Of a stretch of 6,582 nucleotides of DNA, positions 1 to 6,069 are shown in pieces. Source of the DNA: Mariprofundus sp. (GTDB lineage Bacteria > Pseudomonadota > Zetaproteobacteria > Mariprofundales > Mariprofundaceae). The position numbers and the translations under genes were made by a program. Where the stretch lies: NCBI GenBank assembly GCA_015485035.1, contig WFUI01000265.1:1-6582 (forward strand), written 5' to 3'. Within the stretch, counting starts at the first letter, position 1. Each line of letters starts with the position of its first letter. The notes under the pieces are model-generated. The model did no database searches. It saw only the letters and a list, made by a program, of their open reading frames with translations, and was not told where the DNA came from.

Positions 1-470
1 GCCAGTGACAGGGCAGCATATACCAGTCCACAGGGCAGTAAGCCGTTAGCGAGTCCCAGCACGAACCAGCTACCGGCGCGCGCGTGCTCTGAAGCCTGAC
101 GTGCCAGCTGTGCCAATCCGCTTTTCCGGCTTGCCCAGGTACTGAAACGACGTAACGGATCGGGTAACCAGCCAGCCAGATTCAGGGCAAAGACGATCAT
201 CAATGCACCGGCAAGAATGGCCAGGATACGTTGTAATAACTCACCACCCCATGCACTCAGCGCAACACCGCTGAATCCGACCAGCAGGCCGAGCAGGGCA
301 TAGGTGGTTACCCGCCCAAGCTGATAGATAAACAGTCCGGACCACCAAATATTCGGACGGCTCATACTCACAGCGGTTACCAGTCCACCGCACATCCCAA
401 TGCAGTGCAAACTTCCCATGAAGCCCAATGGCAGCATCAGTAAAAGCGCTGACGGTAATGAGTCAATCAT
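1..470 (-). CDS. TauE/SafE-like (DsbD_2-type) membrane protein, 3' end cut by window edge
   Basis: This gene starts at the ATG at 470-468 and runs off the left edge, so 156 full codons are visible and the C-terminus is missing. The protein is very hydrophobic, with membrane segments at roughly residues 5-20, 43-70 and 80-100 and another beginning near 134. Two hallmark motifs are visible: GSLHCIGMCGG at 19-29 (Cys23, Cys27) and NGLLPCGLVY at 142-151 (Cys147). These fit the family annotated as sulfite exporter TauE/SafE or DsbD_2 cytochrome-c-biogenesis transmembrane proteins, which very often follow ccoS in cbb3 clusters. The paired cysteines suggest thiol or metal handling during oxidase maturation, but the exact role is not established. 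Its ATG overlaps the ccoS stop codon as ATGA, implying translational coupling and supporting this start over the internal Met12 and Met18. Family call is confident; function is inferred. Confidence 0.88.
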   Translation of the reverse strand, partial: MIDSLPSALLLMLPLGFMGSLHCIGMCGGLVTAVSMSRPNIWWSGLFIYQLGRVTTYALLGLLVGFSGVALSAWGGELLQRILAILAGALMIVFALNLAGWLPDPLRRFSTWASRKSGLAQLARQASEHARAGSWFVLGLANGLLPCGLVYAALSL

Positions 471-694
471 GATTTCTGATTGTTAACTGGATGATCGGTG
501 GAATTATCGGCTGGATGTTCTTTTTGGTTGTTGATTTCAATATCATTACTGGTCAAGTCATCATCATCGAGAATCCGATGGGCTGGGCCTTCCATATCAT
601 CGTACTGACCGTTTTTTACAGCCCAGAAAAACACCAGCACGCTGACCAGCCCGAGAACAATCATACCTGGAATCAAACCATAGATAACGCTCAT
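467..694 (-). CDS. ccoS: CcoS, cbb3 oxidase maturation protein
   Basis: This encodes a 75-residue inner-membrane protein with one N-terminal membrane segment at about residues 4-25. The family signature FFWAVKNGQYDD at 22-33 is followed by MEGPAHRILDDDD at 34-46. In studied bacteria CcoS is required for cofactor (haem and copper) insertion into CcoN. After residue 47 comes a hydrophilic tail of about 28 residues, rich in Asn, Asp, Gln and His, that looks unconserved. The start is preceded by GGGAG four bases upstream of the ATG. The stop overlaps the next gene as ATGA. It would normally follow ccoI directly, but here a plus-strand cytochrome gene separates them, so ccoS needs either long read-through or its own promoter (a weak candidate lies at 739-767). 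Confidence 0.95.
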   Translation of the reverse strand: MSVIYGLIPGMIVLGLVSVLVFFWAVKNGQYDDMEGPAHRILDDDDLTSNDIEINNQKEHPADNSTDHPVNNQKS

Positions 695-738
695 GTATCT
701 CCCGGTCGTCCATTCAAGAATACATCAACGACGGGCTT

Positions 739-767
739 ATTGTAATCATCAGAACCGATCGGAACAA
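739..767 (-). promoter_or_regulatory. Candidate weak sigma70-like promoter for ccoS
   Basis: Reading the minus strand, a -10-like TACAAT (744-739, five of six consensus bases) lies 17 bases after TTGTTC (767-762, only three of six). It sits about 45 bases upstream of ccoS. An 8-bp palindrome CCGATCGG (755-762) covers part of the spacer and the edge of the -35. The -35 is poor, so this is tentative. It is placed here because ccoS is cut off from ccoI by an opposite-strand gene. Confidence 0.3.
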
Positions 768-783
768 TAGCAACCAGTGGTGA

Positions 784-811
784 TTGACAAATATAACGCA
801 TTCGATATAAA
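784..811 (+). promoter_or_regulatory. Strong sigma70-like promoter for the cytochrome c gene
   Basis: A perfect -35 hexamer TTGACA (784-789) is followed after 16 bases by TATAAA (806-811, five of six consensus bases). Predicted transcription start is near 818, giving a leader of about 27 bases that contains an AAGGAG ribosome binding site (834-839). The near-consensus boxes suggest substantial expression. No convincing FNR/ANR box was found here. The -35 lies close to the candidate divergent ccoS promoter. Confidence 0.72.
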
Positions 812-844
812 GTTCATTTCTAATACATTATTAAGGAGTCTCGC

Positions 845-1225
845 ATGAAAAAAACGATCATTACCATTGGTGCGCTTGCCATGCTTATGGGTGGTATGAC
901 TATCGGAGAGGCGGTTGCCGGTCCTGAAAGCAAGTGTAAGGCCTGCCATACATTTGATCAGGGTGGCAAACATAAAACCGGGCCAAACCTGTTCGGCATT
1001 ATCGGGCGCAAGGCTGGCAGCACTGATTTTAAAAAGTACGGCAAGTCACTGAAGAATGCTGACTGGGTCTGGGATAAAGAAAACCTGAAGGCTTGGGTTT
1101 GTGATTCCAAGAAAGCCATTAAAACCCTGACTGGCGATGACAAAGCCAAAACCAGGATGGGTAATCAGAAGAAGTGCGGTGAAGCAGCAGATGCCGTTGT
1201 AGCATTCCTGGAAACACTGAAGTAA
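845..1225 (+). CDS. Small periplasmic monohaem class I cytochrome c
   Basis: The 126-residue product has a Sec signal peptide (Lys2, Lys3, hydrophobic core about 4-19, likely cleavage after AVA at 23-25), giving a mature protein of about 100 residues. Haem attachment is CKACH at 31-35, with His35 as an axial ligand. GPNLFGIIGRKAG at 46-58 matches the mitochondrial/class I cytochrome c pattern (GPNL.G..GR..G). The likely sixth ligand is Met105. Compared with ordinary class I sequences, the segment between the WxxD-like helix (Trp84) and Met105 seems longer by about eight residues. It also carries two extra cysteines, Cys86 and Cys111, that could form a disulfide. The start is set by AAGGAG six bases upstream. 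The gene is a monocistron with its own promoter and terminator, placed between ccoI and ccoS on the opposite strand. Role is inferred: soluble electron carrier, plausibly the donor to CcoP. A gene_symbol is not assigned. Confidence 0.93.
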   Translation: MKKTIITIGALAMLMGGMTIGEAVAGPESKCKACHTFDQGGKHKTGPNLFGIIGRKAGSTDFKKYGKSLKNADWVWDKENLKAWVCDSKKAIKTLTGDDKAKTRMGNQKKCGEAADAVVAFLETLK

Positions 1226-1240
1226 GCACAACACCAAGAT

Positions 1241-1299
1241 AACTCCGGCGCCCAATTTCCTCATTCCCCCTGTGATGGCGCCGGAGTTTTTCCTTTTTT
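1241..1299 (+). terminator. Intrinsic terminator of the cytochrome c gene
   Basis: A perfect 12-bp GC-rich inverted repeat (1241-1252 and 1277-1288, core CTCCGGCGCC / GGCGCCGGAG) has a 24-base loop and is followed by a T-rich tract through 1299. It starts 15 bases after the cytochrome stop codon. On the minus strand the stem is not followed by a U tract, so it should work mainly for the plus strand, although the stem could slow RNA polymerase coming from ccoI. Confidence 0.9.
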
Positions 1300-1323
1300 T
1301 ATCCACAAATACATACAGATTCC

Positions 1324-1362
1324 AGCGAAGGTTCATCTGATCCGATATCTTCGGAACTCGCT
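1324..1362. repeat. Inverted repeat just downstream of the ccoI stop codon
   Basis: Arms AGCGA-(AG)-GTTC (1324-1334) and GAACTCGCT (1354-1362) can pair over nine bases with a two-base bulge. A short inner CGA/TCG pair lies at 1343-1345 and 1351-1353. The structure touches the ccoI stop codon, as expected for a 3'-end stabilising or pausing hairpin. No U tract follows on the minus strand, so it is not a classical intrinsic terminator. It may allow partial read-through toward ccoS. Confidence 0.4.
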
Positions 1363-3876
1363 TTATTCGCGGATTATTTCGGTTGAATGTTTGCGCTGCA
1401 TATAGCGTCTGATCAGAATTGCATTGCCGATGACCAGTAAGGAGCTGAATGGCATAGCCAGAGCGGCAAAAACAGGTGTAACCCAGGCAGCCATGGCTAC
1501 GGGCACCAGTATGATATTATAAGTAAGTGACAGGATCAGGTTCTGGCGGATGGTCTTAAGCGTCCGTATACCGAGCATAATAGCCCATGGAATCCGTTGC
1601 AGGTCACTGCCCATCAATACAATATCCGAGCATTCCATCGACACATCCGTACCACTACCCATGGCAATGCTGATATCGGCCTGCGCCAGTGCCGGCGCAT
1701 CATTGATGCCATCTCCTGCCATCAGCACATGTTCTCCCTGTTGTTGCAACGCGGCGACGTGATTTGCCTTGTCCTCAGGCAATACACCGGCAATGACCTG
1801 AATCGGTATTGACGCACGGGTGGATAACTGTTGTTGCAAATGGCTGGCTGCAGCTTCTGAATCGCCGGTTAGCAAAGTGATGCCGAGGCCATGCTGTCCA
1901 AGGCTGGCAACAAGTTCGAACGCCCCCTGACGTAATTGATCTTCAATGCGTAGCAGACCCAACAGTGTACCGTTTACAGCGATCAGTACAGGGACGGCCA
2001 TATCCGTTTCGATATTGTTACATGCTTCAGATACGGAATCAGATATTATTATACCGGCCTTTTGCATTAAACGCTGGTTGCCGATCCGTACTTTCTGACC
2101 ATCAACGTGGCCACTGATCCCCAGACCTGGGAGTAATTGTGGGTCGCTGCAGGGCAGGAAAGGGAGCCCTTCATCCTCCATAGTCGCACAGACAGCATTG
2201 GCCAGCGGGTGTGAATAATGACGTTCTATTGCACCAGCCAGCTGGAGCAGTCTGTTTCTTTGCGCCTGAACATCGAGACTGTCTCCGACTGGTAGAATAT
2301 CAGTGACGCGCATGTGGCCAGTGGTCAGCGTACCTGTTTTATCCAGCACCACATGGGTGACTTCAGACAAGTGCTCCAGTGCTTCGCCATTTCGAACCAG
2401 TACGCCATGTTTAGCTGCAAAACCTGTACTGACTGCAATGGCCATCGGTGTGGCCAAACCAAGTGCACAGGGACAGGTGATAATGAGTACGGCAGTGGCA
2501 GCAAGCAGTGCGGTATCGAAATCCGCTTGTATCCACCAATACATGAATGTAAGACCGGCAAGTACCAGCGTAATAGCAACAAACCATGGCACAATGCGGT
2601 CTGCAAGTCGTTGAATGCGTGCTTTCGAACCTTGTGCAGATTCGACCAGATGGATAATGCGTGCCAGCATGGTATTCGAACCGGTCTGTTCAACCTGCAT
2701 GATTAGCGGGTTTTCGCCATTGACCGTACCTCCGGCAATTCGGCTGCCCGCCTGTTTGTGTACCGGATGCGATTCGCCGGTCAGCATGGATTCATCAATA
2801 TGGGAATGACCTTCGATAATGAAACCGTCAGCAGGCACCTTGTCGCCCGGCTTGATGCGCAGGTGATCGCCCGGTTTAAGTTTGCGCACAGCGACCCGTT
2901 CTTCATTACCATCGGCAGTTAATCGCGTGGCCATGCGCGGTTGCAATTCCAGCAGACGCAGGGTGGCAGAAGAAGCATTGCGCCGTGCCAGCGCTTCCAG
3001 ATAGCGGCCAATCAGGATGACAAACAGAAACACAACCACCGTATCGAAATAGACATGTTCGTTGCCCCGAATGGTTTGCCAGAGAGAGTAACTGAATGTA
3101 GCCAGTGCGCCGATACTGATGGGCAAGTCCATACTGAGTCTGAGCTGACGCAACCCGCGCCAGGCCGAGGTGAGAATCGGGCCGCCCGAATAAAGCAGCA
3201 CAGGCGTGGCAATGGCAAGGCTCACCCAGTGGAAAAACTGGCGGTATTCCGCGCTGATCCCTGAAAATGCGCCAGCATACAGGGCAATCGAAATCCACAT
3301 GATATTCATGGCACCGAAACCCGCAAAACCCAGTCGAAACAGCAGCTGACGATTCTGTTTGTGCAGCGTTCCCTCAACGCTTTCGAGGTTGAACGGTACA
3401 GCAGCATATCCCAGCGAAGCCAGCCGGGTCATGATTTCAGGCAAGGAAACCTTATCAGGCTGCCATTGTAACAGTAATCTGTGATGTACCAGGTTGACTT
3501 CGGCTTTGGTGATACCATCCATGCCGGTCAGGGCTTTCTCGATAAGCCATACGCAGGCAGCGCAATGAATACCTTCGACCATCAGGCGAGCCTGTCTGGA
3601 TCCGTCGGCAAGGGTTTTGGTGAATTCCTGCTGTACTTCCTGCAGATCGTACTGATCTATATCTGTCGGTGCGTCCGGCGGCGGGCTGATCGTTGCTTCA
3701 CGTTTTTGCAGGCGGGTATAAAAACTATCCAGGCCTGCTTCGTGAATGACCTGACAGACGTTCAGGCAACCGGTACAGCAAAACGGGTGTTTTTCGCCTG
3801 CTACATCACCATGGCAAGCTGTCGAACCGGTAGCTGGCAGCCCGCAGTGAAAGCAGCATGCATTATTTTTGAACAA
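1363..3876 (-). CDS. ccoI: CcoI/FixI, copper-exporting P1B-type ATPase
   Basis: This 837-residue inner-membrane ATPase is expected to export Cu(I) from the cytoplasm for assembly of the CcoN haem-copper centre. An N-terminal cysteine-rich metal-binding domain (CFHCG 8-12, FCCTGC 32-37) comes first, followed by an HMA domain with GIHCAAC at 102-108. Membrane helices follow from about 178. The actuator loop has TGES at 366-369. The transport-site CPC is at 468-470. The phosphorylation motif DKTGT is at 512-516, the P1B SHP motif at 555-557 and GDGINDAP at 721-728. YN (786-787) and MPFSS (808-812) mark the last helices. Every catalytic motif is intact. Length is at the upper end for the family. 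The start is TTG at 3876-3874, overlapping the fixH end by 14 bases. No in-frame ATG lies near, and this start places CFHCG where relatives have it, close to the N-terminus. No clear ribosome binding site is seen, suggesting coupling to ccoH translation. Confidence 0.97.
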   Translation of the reverse strand: MFKNNACCFHCGLPATGSTACHGDVAGEKHPFCCTGCLNVCQVIHEAGLDSFYTRLQKREATISPPPDAPTDIDQYDLQEVQQEFTKTLADGSRQARLMVEGIHCAACVWLIEKALTGMDGITKAEVNLVHHRLLLQWQPDKVSLPEIMTRLASLGYAAVPFNLESVEGTLHKQNRQLLFRLGFAGFGAMNIMWISIALYAGAFSGISAEYRQFFHWVSLAIATPVLLYSGGPILTSAWRGLRQLRLSMDLPISIGALATFSYSLWQTIRGNEHVYFDTVVVFLFVILIGRYLEALARRNASSATLRLLELQPRMATRLTADGNEERVAVRKLKPGDHLRIKPGDKVPADGFIIEGHSHIDESMLTGESHPVHKQAGSRIAGGTVNGENPLIMQVEQTGSNTMLARIIHLVESAQGSKARIQRLADRIVPWFVAITLVLAGLTFMYWWIQADFDTALLAATAVLIITCPCALGLATPMAIAVSTGFAAKHGVLVRNGEALEHLSEVTHVVLDKTGTLTTGHMRVTDILPVGDSLDVQAQRNRLLQLAGAIERHYSHPLANAVCATMEDEGLPFLPCSDPQLLPGLGISGHVDGQKVRIGNQRLMQKAGIIISDSVSEACNNIETDMAVPVLIAVNGTLLGLLRIEDQLRQGAFELVASLGQHGLGITLLTGDSEAAASHLQQQLSTRASIPIQVIAGVLPEDKANHVAALQQQGEHVLMAGDGINDAPALAQADISIAMGSGTDVSMECSDIVLMGSDLQRIPWAIMLGIRTLKTIRQNLILSLTYNIILVPVAMAAWVTPVFAALAMPFSSLLVIGNAILIRRYMQRKHSTEIIRE

Positions 3877-4363
3877 AGATGCGTTGCGCGGTATCGAAAT
3901 GCTGACCGTTCACATCAATACGGGCAATTAAATCCCAGTGGCCGGGCAAGGGGAATGAGACAGGTGCGGTATATGTGCCGTCATCAGTCAGCTTCAGTTC
4001 CACGTTGAAATCATGACTGGCATCACTGGGGCGATATGCTGACAGGATGACCTTACCTGAGTGAATCGGTTTACCCTGATGATCCATGACGTAGAGGCGA
4101 GAGATGTCTGTTTTATTGACCTTCAGCGAATTCGGCAGCAGCAGTTGCAAACGCCACGCGGTGGCAGCGGCTTCTTCACGCACGCGTTCATCGTGGAAGT
4201 AATTTTTTCCGCGTTCATAATAATCTTGCACAACCAGATTGGGCGGAAAAATAAAAGCATAGGAAATAAAACCAATATTGACGACAAGCGTTACGCCTAC
4301 CACGGCAAGGATTCCTTTTAGCCACGGGTTTTTAAGATCCTGTTTGACTTGTGCGCTCAACAT
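3863..4363 (-). CDS. ccoH: CcoH/FixH, cbb3 oxidase assembly protein
   Basis: The 166-residue product has one N-terminal membrane anchor (about 17-39) and a periplasmic domain. The FixH-family hallmark directly after the membrane segment is PNLVVQDYYERG at 41-52. A beta-rich domain follows, ending with GHWDL at 141-145. In Rhodobacter-type systems CcoH interacts with CcoN and the assembled oxidase and is needed for stability. AGGAG lies five bases before the ATG at 4363, and the gap from the ccoG stop is 11 bases. The TAA stop lies 14 bases inside ccoI. Gene order ccoG-ccoH-ccoI is the classical one (fixGHI). Confidence 0.95.
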   Translation of the reverse strand: MLSAQVKQDLKNPWLKGILAVVGVTLVVNIGFISYAFIFPPNLVVQDYYERGKNYFHDERVREEAAATAWRLQLLLPNSLKVNKTDISRLYVMDHQGKPIHSGKVILSAYRPSDASHDFNVELKLTDDGTYTAPVSFPLPGHWDLIARIDVNGQHFDTAQRIFVQK

Positions 4364-4374
4364 ATTAACTCCTG

Positions 4375-5781
4375 CTACCTGCCGCTGATAAATACCGACT
4401 CATACTCTAGCCGAATGATCGGAGATTCAAGGCTTTCCAGTACAAAGGTGATTGGTGTCCTCTTGCCTTTCAAGGCTTCCGGTCGCGCCGTCAGGAATAT
4501 ATGGAAGGGAATGATTTTACCTGTCTTGAGCACGATATTTTTACCTTCATCACCGGCAATGCTGATACCTTCAGCACCGCTGACAGTGACTTTCATATGC
4601 AAATCTTCAGGTGTTTTATTGACGGCCTTGATGGTATATTTATTGTGAATGCTACCATCGGACATCTGGATAAACAGCGGTTGGCGCTCATGCACAATGG
4701 ATAATTCAACCGGTGGAATATGGGTCAGTCCATAAAGAATACCTGCGATGGACAGGAACAGGATGGCGCTATATGCGATGACGCGAGGTCGTTTGAATAA
4801 TGGCGGTAAAGGTTCACCATCCATTTCTTTTCTTGAAGCGTAACGAATCAGACCGCGAGGTCGATTGATTTTGTCCATAATACTGTCGCAGGCATCGATA
4901 CACATGCCACAGGTGATACAGCCCTCGCTCATGCCTTCGCGAATATCAACACCGGTAGGGCAGACGCCAACGCACAGCTTGCAATCAATACAGTCTCCAC
5001 GTTCGTCGCTGCCTTTGCCACGCAGTTTACCCCTTGGCTCGCCACGTGAGACATCATAGGTGGGCATCACCGTATCTTTATCGACCATCACACTCTGGAT
5101 GCGGGCATAGGGGCAGAGCCAGAAACAGACCTGCTCTCGCATAAAGCCTGCAAAGACATAAGTGAAGAAAATAAAAGCTGCTAAGACCACCCATGCAATC
5201 AATGGCGCATCCAGTGTCAGATAGCTATGCCACAGGTCGTAGGCATCGGTGAAATAGGCAGCAAATGTGATGCCGGTCAGGATTGAAATCAGCAACCACA
5301 GGGTGTGTTTGAACAGTTTGAGTTTGATTTTTCGCATGGTCCACGGGGCTGCATCAAGCTTGCGCCGCTGGATAGGGTTGCCTTCGATTTTATCTTCCAG
5401 CCAGGTAAACCAGTCTGTCCATACCGTCTGAAAACAAAAGTAGCCACACCAGACTCGCCCCGCAACAGCTGTTACGCCGAACAAGGTCATGGCCAGCAGA
5501 ATCAATACCAGCGATAGCATCCAGACATCCTGAGGCCAGATGGTGAGCGATAAAAAATGAAACTGACGGTGCGGGATATCAAACAGGATGGCTTGATGGT
5601 CATCCCAGCGGAAGTAGGGCACGATAAAAAAGACAAGCCATAAAATTGAAGTGTACCATTTGTACATGCGAAAACGACCGGGGATGCGTTTGGCATGAAT
5701 AGTTTCTTCGCCGGTATTGACATGCCAGTGGGCTGCATCGGCGTAGAGGTCTTCTATTCCCGCTTGCTCTTTTTCAGACAT
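4375..5781 (-). CDS. ccoG: CcoG/FixG, polyferredoxin-like membrane Fe-S protein
   Basis: The 468-residue protein has membrane segments near 42-58, 86-107, 160-178, 192-212 and 333-353. Conserved membrane-edge cysteines occur in WCGYFC (111-116) and CFWLCP (219-224). Two ferredoxin-type [4Fe-4S] motifs are complete: Cys264/267/270/274 and Cys288/291/294/298. The second ends in CD, not CP, which is common in this family. The part after about 355 fits the Ig-like FixG C-terminal periplasmic domain. CcoG is implicated in cbb3 biogenesis, with evidence in Rhodobacter for a cupric reductase role supplying Cu(I). The start has AAGGAG six bases upstream. It is the first gene of the maturation operon, with its own promoter at 5844-5872. 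Length and motifs are ordinary for the family. Confidence 0.97.
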   Translation of the reverse strand: MSEKEQAGIEDLYADAAHWHVNTGEETIHAKRIPGRFRMYKWYTSILWLVFFIVPYFRWDDHQAILFDIPHRQFHFLSLTIWPQDVWMLSLVLILLAMTLFGVTAVAGRVWCGYFCFQTVWTDWFTWLEDKIEGNPIQRRKLDAAPWTMRKIKLKLFKHTLWLLISILTGITFAAYFTDAYDLWHSYLTLDAPLIAWVVLAAFIFFTYVFAGFMREQVCFWLCPYARIQSVMVDKDTVMPTYDVSRGEPRGKLRGKGSDERGDCIDCKLCVGVCPTGVDIREGMSEGCITCGMCIDACDSIMDKINRPRGLIRYASRKEMDGEPLPPLFKRPRVIAYSAILFLSIAGILYGLTHIPPVELSIVHERQPLFIQMSDGSIHNKYTIKAVNKTPEDLHMKVTVSGAEGISIAGDEGKNIVLKTGKIIPFHIFLTARPEALKGKRTPITFVLESLESPIIRLEYESVFISGR

Positions 5782-5804
5782 TCCAACTCCTTGTTACCGA
5801 ATAG

Positions 5805-5826
5805 TTGATAAATTAAATCATATCAA
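5805..5826. promoter_or_regulatory. AT-rich dyad with a weak FNR/ANR-like match in the ccoG leader
   Basis: TTGATA (5805-5810) and TATCAA (5821-5826) form a perfect 6-bp dyad with a 10-base centre. Separately, 5813-5826 read on the minus strand as TTGATATGATTTAA matches the FNR/ANR consensus TTGAT-N4-ATCAA at 8 of 10 positions, with one perfect half-site. It lies downstream of the predicted ccoG transcription start, where a bound regulator would repress, not activate. AT richness makes chance matches likely. Confidence 0.25.
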
Positions 5827-5843
5827 TATTCTAATTCATTAAT

Positions 5844-5872
5844 ATAATAATACAACGACTGAGTCGTGTAAA
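5844..5872 (-). promoter_or_regulatory. Sigma70-like promoter for ccoGHI
   Basis: On the minus strand TTTACA (5872-5867, five of six consensus bases) and TATTAT (5849-5844, five of six) are separated by exactly 17 bases. Predicted start is near 5836, leaving a leader of about 55 bases before ccoG. It lies just downstream of the oxidase operon terminator, so ccoGHI appears to be a separate transcription unit. Confidence 0.7.
5855..5867. promoter_or_regulatory. Perfect 13-bp palindrome in the ccoG promoter spacer (candidate operator)
   Basis: ACGACT-G-AGTCGT is a perfect inverted repeat with a one-base centre. It sits between the -35 and -10 boxes of the predicted ccoG promoter, touching the -35. 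Position and symmetry fit an operator for a dimeric regulator. It does not resemble the FNR consensus, and the cognate regulator is unknown. Confidence 0.45.
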
Positions 5873-5895
5873 GGGCATGCACTCAAAATATCATG

Positions 5896-5921
5896 AAAAA
5901 GGGAGGTTCATAGAACCTCCC
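5896..5921 (-). terminator. Intrinsic terminator of the ccoP-containing oxidase operon
   Basis: A perfect 9-bp stem (GGGAGGTTC / GAACCTCCC, 5901-5909 and 5913-5921) with a three-base loop is followed on the minus strand by five T residues (5900-5896). It lies 25 bases after the stop codon of the small gene at 5947-6060. On the plus strand no T tract follows. It separates oxidase structural genes from ccoGHI. Confidence 0.88.
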
Positions 5922-5939
5922 CCTCCCATATTGTTTTGA

Positions 5940-5955
5940 CCTGAAACTATTCAGG
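5940..5955 (-). repeat. Small hairpin spanning the stop codon of the 37-residue gene
   Basis: CCTGAA and TTCAGG (5940-5945, 5950-5955) form a perfect 6-bp stem with a four-base loop that contains the TAG stop codon. It precedes the strong terminator hairpin by about 18 bases. It could add 3' stability or be a chance result of the codons. Confidence 0.35.
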
Positions 5956-6060
5956 CTCATCCTTAGCACCGATAATTTTGAAAAAACGGTAGGCCAGGTA
6001 GCCGATCACAATTACTGTACCAGCCAGTGAGATAATAACTCCGATTACTACTGCATCCAT
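5947..6060 (-). CDS. 37-residue single-span membrane protein, possible small cbb3 subunit (CcoQ/CcoM-like)
   Basis: A short gene directly after ccoP encodes 37 residues. It has a short N-terminus (Met-Asp), one long hydrophobic segment at about 3-24, then a basic and aromatic boundary (YRFFK at 24-28) and a charged C-terminus ending KDEPE. AGGAG, overlapping the ccoP TAG stop codon, lies six bases upstream of the ATG. Only nine bases separate it from ccoP, and a strong intrinsic terminator follows, so it belongs to the oxidase operon. CcoQ usually lies between ccoO and ccoP and is about 50-70 residues long. CcoM of Pseudomonas is a comparably short single-helix cbb3 subunit encoded elsewhere. 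Size, topology and position support a small oxidase subunit or assembly helper, but I recognise no family-specific motif. Coding status is well supported; identity is inferred. Confidence 0.8.
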   Translation of the reverse strand: MDAVVIGVIISLAGTVIVIGYLAYRFFKIIGAKDEPE

Positions 6061-6069
6061 AACCGTCTC

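Noticed and set aside
491..745. 84-residue plus-strand frame antisense to ccoS
   Set aside because: The minus strand encodes a textbook CcoS. The plus frame lacks a ribosome binding site and shows no domain.
1226..1362. Possible small gene or RNA between the cytochrome and ccoI
   Set aside because: Only the terminator and an inverted repeat are visible; no open frame with a ribosome binding site.
2314..2706. 130-residue plus-strand reading frame, and other plus-strand frames within ccoI, ccoG and ccoH
   Set aside because: They lie antisense to strongly conserved genes, have composition of shadow frames (many Cys, His, Ser, Arg), no ribosome binding site and no recognisable domain.
4886..4920. 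Second Fe-S motif of CcoG ends in Cys-Asp, not Cys-Pro; considered as a degenerate cluster
   Set aside because: All four cysteines are present and the CD ending is, to my knowledge, usual in CcoG proteins.
5877..5942. Short plus-strand frame of about 20 codons starting at ATG near 5878
   Set aside because: It runs through the terminator hairpin and has no ribosome binding site.
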